Source: Planctomycetia bacterium (lineage in GTDB: Bacteria; Planctomycetota; Phycisphaerae; Phycisphaerales; SM1A02). From it: a DNA stretch of 64,000 nt. The stretch is taken from NCBI GenBank assembly GCA_005787685.1, contig SYAC01000029.1, positions 1 through 64,000 of the forward strand. Direction: 5' to 3'. The position numbers and the translations under genes were made by a program. Every line of letters begins with the position of its first letter. Within the stretch, counting starts at the first letter, position 1. The notes beneath the pieces were generated by a model. That model had not been told where the DNA came from, did not search any database, and was given only the letters and a program-made list of their open reading frames with translations. Below are positions 60,139-64,000 of this stretch, piece by piece.

Positions 60139-61220
60139 GGTGAAATGGAACTGTCTTCTGGGAAATGATTGATGCGGTCAATGAGACGCCGCAATAAACC
60201 GAACGCTCGTTTGGAATAATGGAATTGCAGGCGTGGCAAATGGTGGTGTTCATTTTCGGCTTCTAAAGCCGCGGTTTGCGTGATGTGACCACTCTTGATC
60301 AATGGACGAAACTCCGTGTCCAATTGCGTGACTTGATCAGGCAATAGTTTGCGCTTGAGGCGGATGACAAGTTGATCACCCACATAGCGGCTGCTGTGGT
60401 AGCGATGATAAAAACGAAGTATGCGCGCCACCGCGTCGGCGGGGCTTGAGGCAAATTCATACAGTCCGGGATCTTCGGCGCTGATCCAGCCTTGCGCGAG
60501 CAGATTTTCCACAACGCCGTATTCCCATTGGCGCCAATAGCCACGCGGTTTGCCATTGATATCAGCGCCCTCCACTAGCACGATGGGGACAATGGGGCTC
60601 TTGCCAGTTTGAATCAGCGTGAGCACTTCAAAAATTTCATCCATGGTTCCAAAGCCGCCAGGGAAAACCGCAACGGCGTCGGAGTGACTGACAAACATAA
60701 GTTTGCGCGTAAAAAAGTATTTGAAAGAGATCAACTTGTCGTCGCCGGCGATAATGTCGTTGGCGTTGGTCTCAAAAGGGAGGCGAATGGACAATCCAAA
60801 ACTAGATTCGCGGCTTGGGCCCTCGTGGCCAGCCTTCATAATTCCGTCGCCGGCACCTGTGATTGCCATCCAATGCTCCGCCGCCATGGATTGTCCAAAG
60901 GAGCGCGCCGCAATGTAGTCGGGGTGGTCCTCTGGCGTGCGCGCGCTGCCAAAAATGCTCACCTTTTGCACGCCACGAAAGCGGTTGAACACGCGGTAGG
61001 AGCGGCGGATTTCCTTGACCGCGTTCTCGATCAATTTAATTTGCGCGACATCGCAACCATCGGACAATAATTTTAATCCCGTGGCCAACAGTTCCTCCAC
61101 ATGGCGTCGCCTGCGAGCGCCAGCTTCTCCCTCATGGCCGGCGTGAGCGGCCGAGGCCTGCGTGACAATCTCGGCGAGTCGGGTGCGGATGGCATTGTCA
61201 AGTTCGGGTGTTTCACTCAT
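60135..61220 (-). CDS. LOG-family nucleotide hydrolase (Rossmann fold)
   Basis: This 361-residue protein contains the LOG/TIGR00730 core: VSIFGSARTPEDHPDYIAAR, ITGAGDGIMKAGHEGPSRES (usually ITGGGxGIMxAAN), VAVFPGGFGTMDEIFEVLTL with the catalytic PGGxGTxxE, and DPGLYEF. The family cleaves nucleotide monophosphates (cytokinin activation in plants; PpnN in E. coli). It has a helical N-terminal region of about 80 residues and a long C-terminal region (about 270-361), so it is longer than simple LOG proteins. It overlaps the AsmA-like gene start/stop by ATGA, the lipoprotein gene likewise. In E. coli PpnN is regulated by (p)ppGpp. Confidence 0.85.
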   Translation of the reverse strand: MSETPELDNAIRTRLAEIVTQASAAHAGHEGEAGARRRRHVEELLATGLKLLSDGCDVAQIKLIENAVKEIRRSYRVFNRFRGVQKVSIFGSARTPEDHPDYIAARSFGQSMAAEHWMAITGAGDGIMKAGHEGPSRESSFGLSIRLPFETNANDIIAGDDKLISFKYFFTRKLMFVSHSDAVAVFPGGFGTMDEIFEVLTLIQTGKSPIVPIVLVEGADINGKPRGYWRQWEYGVVENLLAQGWISAEDPGLYEFASSPADAVARILRFYHRYHSSRYVGDQLVIRLKRKLLPDQVTQLDTEFRPLIKSGHITQTAALEAENEHHHLPRLQFHYSKRAFGLLRRLIDRINHFPEDSSISP

Positions 61221-64000
61221 GGTGTTGCTGTTGGTGTTGTTGAAGTTGCTTGCATGTGATCACGCGATGGATCCGCTCCTAAAATAGGAAGAGGGCTGAC
61301 GGTAATGTTTGGATCCGTGATCAAACCCTTCACATCGACAGCCAATAAAAGATCAGTTGCCGCGCCAAATATGTCGCTGGCAATTGGAATAATTCCACGG
61401 TTCTTAAATCGCATGCTGATTGTCCCAGTATCAATGTCAACCGACCCTGATCCTAGGAGTTGTAGTGTAGGGCAACTGAGATCGAACTTCTCAAAGCGAA
61501 TTGTCTTGTCACGAAGATAGAAATCTATTTTTGCGTCGTCCAAAGTCTGAGAGAGTGGCGGCATGAATTGCATGACTTGAAGCAGGCGCAGCGCCAACGG
61601 CAAATCGCCCAATTTGGCGTTGGAACCATGGATCATTCCGCGACCCTCGCGCTCCTGATCCCCGTCCATTTCGCCTCCAAGAGTGAGCATGCCAGCGATA
61701 TTGCCATCGAGTGTGTTTGGCGCTTCGAGGGCAACGCCGCCTTTGAGAACTTGGGACAGGTCGGTGCCAACCACGCCAAGATTCATGTTCCATGGTCGCT
61801 TGTGCTGACCAAGCACGCGTGCGTCCATGCAAATGCGCCCACCGTACAAATAGCCCTTCAATGTGTCGATGGTGAAATTCCCGTTGGTGGAGTCTGAGTA
61901 AAGCGTGCCTTCAATTTGCGTGATGTTGCGATTGTGAATGGACAAACTGGCGTCCTTGAAATCCAAACGCATTCCATAAATGGGACCGCCAATATCGCTG
62001 GACAATTTCACAAGCCCGTTGATGTGATCCAGCCAAGGACCGCATTGCAGTTGCGCGTCGCAAAGCAGAATGTCGCCAGAAAAAGACGCCTTGCCAGTGG
62101 TTATAGGTATGGTGAATTTGGAGTTGGTGATCTCAAACGTGTCGTTGCTTTGAAATGCAAGTTGGCGCAGACTTTCCCGCAATGAGCTGGGCAACACTTC
62201 AAAGAACACTGAATCGATAAAGTGAAAGTGGGCGTCCATGGTGATCGCATCGTCATTGGATTTATTATTCAGTCCGTAGTCCACGGAGCCATTGGCCTCT
62301 AGATATCCAATGTGCGCCTCCATGTCTAGGAATTCCAGGCGCATGTGATGCACATGTAAAGAATCATCGATCAATTCGAAGTAGCCGCAGGGAATCTGAA
62401 TATTTGCCATGCCTGGATCAAGGTCGAATTGCACATTGGTTGGATCAACCATGACCCGGCGCTCGGCAGGTAGCCCTCGACCGTCCTGCAAATGAACATC
62501 CACGCTGATCGTGCCCGTGGGGTTGCAGCCGCCCCAAGTCATGATGGATTCATCGCGGGTGTCCGCGGGAAGAAAGCCAAAAACCCAGCGATCAATTGGC
62601 ACATTGTTGGCGGTGGCTTCAAACCATCGTTTACTAGAGTCCAATTTGGCAAAGCCACGCGCCTTCACCTGTCCATCGCCAATCAATCCTGTCAGCGAAG
62701 AAAGCGAGGTGAAATCATCGGTGACATTCACGCGCGCGGCGACTTTCGTGAGGTTAAACCCGCTGGGCAAAATTTGATCGGCGTCGGAGGAACCGTTCTC
62801 CGTCTTGTTGCGCGGCGTGATAGTTCCATTGTCCAACGCCAAATTGAAATCCCATGTGGTGGTTTCATCGGCAAGCGCGCCGATTTTTCCATGAGCATTC
62901 AGTTCGCCTTGTAGATTGATTTGCTTGAGCATGCGCGCGGCGGGCGATAGCGCTGACCCGGGCCACCCCGGGACTGCGGGCGCGTTCTTGGTTTCAAATG
63001 GAATTGCTGCGAGTAATAATTCGTTCACGCTGTCGTGTTCAAGGGTGATGGTCAAATCTGGAAAAACTTTCCGGTCCTCGCCGTCGCGCGGGATGTCAAT
63101 AGATCCGCCAATCGTGACGGTGGCGTTGGATGACGTGGTGAGTTTCCATTTCTCCTCTGGCAGGCGCACGACTGTGTCCTCCAGAATAATGCTCCCCGCA
63201 GTCACATGCACTGGATAGGGAAAGCGCGAGCAAATCACATTCGCTTCGCGCAAACTAACGTCGCCTGTGGTCTTGACATTGGCTCCACCTTTGACGGCGC
63301 GTTCCACCCGCAAATGAACCGTGCAGCGCCCTTGAAATGGAAATTCATTGGGCTTCAACAACCCCGCAGCGATGAGATTCGTTTGGGCTTGATGGTCGTA
63401 GAGAAGTTCGAATACTTTTTTGGGACCAAACAAAAATGATTTTTTTAGGGCTTCATCAATCGGTAAATCAGCGGCGGTAATTTGTAAATCAACGCCGGCG
63501 TCGTCGCCAGGCTCGGTCACCGTGCCAGAAATTTCCACAAGCTTGCCTTCACTCCCTTTGCCTTTGAGCCACTCAATCTTCACCGCGTTGTTATCCAATA
63601 GAATGCTGGCTGTCACATCACTGAGCAAGTATGGAAAAAGAAAATATCCGCCTGACGCGGAGCGAATGTCTAACTTTCCTTTGTGGGTCAAATTGGACAT
63701 GGCTGCGGAGCCCGTGGTTTTATTTTTCACCATGGCTCGTGAAATGTTCACATTCAGATCAATATCCCACGATGTGGCCAGCAAGTTGCCAAGCACTTGC
63801 ACCGCTGACTTGGGCAATTCGACGCCATCGAAGTCCTTCTCATTCTCTTTGGTGAACGCAAAGTGATGAATTTGTATGGTGGCCTCCACGCCACTGCGTT
63901 CAAAGGCGTCTTCAAACCACGCGGGCGTATCCTCAAGCGAAGTGGGTTGATCCTGCGAGGGCAGCGTGATGTCAAGACTGAGTTGAATGGGCACCGGCAA
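61217..64000 (-). CDS. AsmA/YhdP-like envelope protein, N-terminus missing
   Basis: The gene runs off the right edge, so only the last 927 residues are visible. They are beta-rich with repeated long beta-strand patterns (KLTTSSNATVTIGGSIDIPR, LRVERAVKGGANVKTTGDVS, SMRFKNRGIIPIASDIFGAA). The C-terminal part (AKLGDLPLALRLLQVMQFMP, LQLLGSGSVDIDTGTISMRF, DVKGLITDPNITVSPLPIL) matches AsmA-like bridging proteins (YhdP/AsmA type), which carry phospholipids between inner and outer membranes. The stop overlaps the LOG gene by ATGA. A Ser/Thr-rich tail follows the conserved end. The missing N-terminus should carry a membrane anchor. Confidence 0.78.
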   Translation of the reverse strand: MPVPIQLSLDITLPSQDQPTSLEDTPAWFEDAFERSGVEATIQIHHFAFTKENEKDFDGVELPKSAVQVLGNLLATSWDIDLNVNISRAMVKNKTTGSAAMSNLTHKGKLDIRSASGGYFLFPYLLSDVTASILLDNNAVKIEWLKGKGSEGKLVEISGTVTEPGDDAGVDLQITAADLPIDEALKKSFLFGPKKVFELLYDHQAQTNLIAAGLLKPNEFPFQGRCTVHLRVERAVKGGANVKTTGDVSLREANVICSRFPYPVHVTAGSIILEDTVVRLPEEKWKLTTSSNATVTIGGSIDIPRDGEDRKVFPDLTITLEHDSVNELLLAAIPFETKNAPAVPGWPGSALSPAARMLKQINLQGELNAHGKIGALADETTTWDFNLALDNGTITPRNKTENGSSDADQILPSGFNLTKVAARVNVTDDFTSLSSLTGLIGDGQVKARGFAKLDSSKRWFEATANNVPIDRWVFGFLPADTRDESIMTWGGCNPTGTISVDVHLQDGRGLPAERRVMVDPTNVQFDLDPGMANIQIPCGYFELIDDSLHVHHMRLEFLDMEAHIGYLEANGSVDYGLNNKSNDDAITMDAHFHFIDSVFFEVLPSSLRESLRQLAFQSNDTFEITNSKFTIPITTGKASFSGDILLCDAQLQCGPWLDHINGLVKLSSDIGGPIYGMRLDFKDASLSIHNRNITQIEGTLYSDSTNGNFTIDTLKGYLYGGRICMDARVLGQHKRPWNMNLGVVGTDLSQVLKGGVALEAPNTLDGNIAGMLTLGGEMDGDQEREGRGMIHGSNAKLGDLPLALRLLQVMQFMPPLSQTLDDAKIDFYLRDKTIRFEKFDLSCPTLQLLGSGSVDIDTGTISMRFKNRGIIPIASDIFGAATDLLLAVDVKGLITDPNITVSPLPILGADPSRDHMQATSTTPTATP

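Noticed and set aside
1-64000. tRNA, rRNA, CRISPR, transposon and prophage signatures.
   Set aside because: None could be recognised on either strand by eye; a tRNA search tool would be needed to exclude a single tRNA.

Overview
The window reads as a chromosomal segment of a planctomycete-like Gram-negative bacterium, most likely from the Phycisphaerae side of the Planctomycetota. This is inferred from gene content, not from a marker gene. Supporting signs are an anti-sigma-like protein carrying a pseudopilin-type domain of the planctomycete kind, the hopanoid protein HpnH, a C30-type carotenoid cluster, a lipid A/LPS-transport gene set, complex I subunits and FliW/CsrA. The segment is densely packed: genes often overlap by ATGA or GTGA, and several convergent pairs overlap at their 3' ends. 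I saw no rRNA, tRNA, CRISPR array, transposase or phage gene.

Layout. 0-8 kb: 3' end of a sigma-54 activator, LptF/LptG-type permeases, a parvulin-type isomerase lipoprotein, a secreted Ser/Pro-rich protein, a large polytopic membrane protein, then fliW-csrA. 8-14 kb: rpmI-rplT with a clear terminator, an ECF sigma factor coupled to a pseudopilin-like membrane partner, hpnH, trpF, citrate synthase and an MBL-fold hydrolase. 14.6-24 kb: an envelope-sensing block made of a beta-barrel protein, a lipoprotein, a 939-residue FecR-domain protein and a CHASE2 nucleotide cyclase, facing a GAF-SpoIIE phosphatase. 24-28.5 kb: enolase, a 2-hydroxyacid dehydrogenase and an orphan double-length ABC permease. 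28.6-33.8 kb: nuoD-nuoE-small ORF-nuoF-ybeY-corC, an apparent operon. 33.8-46 kb: lptB, a PEGA lipoprotein, a 520-bp intergenic region with two strong hairpins, a PagL-like deacylase, galE, three small hypothetical genes, an LpxL-type acyltransferase, a coiled-coil membrane protein, rpsT with a UUG start, a CPBP protease, kdsC and a giant LptC/OstA-like protein. 46-53.6 kb: a carotenoid end-group cluster (two CrtI-type oxidoreductases, aldehyde dehydrogenase, acyltransferase, glycosyltransferase) with tryptophan 2,3-dioxygenase behind one desaturase. 53.6-64 kb: an MsbA-type ABC exporter, a secreted EEP-family enzyme, and an apparent five-gene operon on the minus strand (AsmA-like protein, LOG protein, lipoprotein, pssA, trpB).

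How the genes fit together. The dominant theme is the outer envelope: lipid A acylation and deacylation, Kdo synthesis, LPS transport (LptB, LptF/G, LptC/OstA), AsmA-like lipid bridging, hopanoid and carotenoid lipids, and phosphatidylserine synthesis. A second theme is regulation by membrane-anchored sensors (ECF sigma with partner, FecR with CHASE2 cyclase, GAF-SpoIIE, CsrA-FliW). The candidates I consider most worth a second look are the beta-barrel/lipoprotein/FecR/CHASE2-cyclase block, the single-chain LptC/OstA bridge, the pseudopilin-type sigma partner, and the structured intergenic element at about 35.4-35.5 kb.
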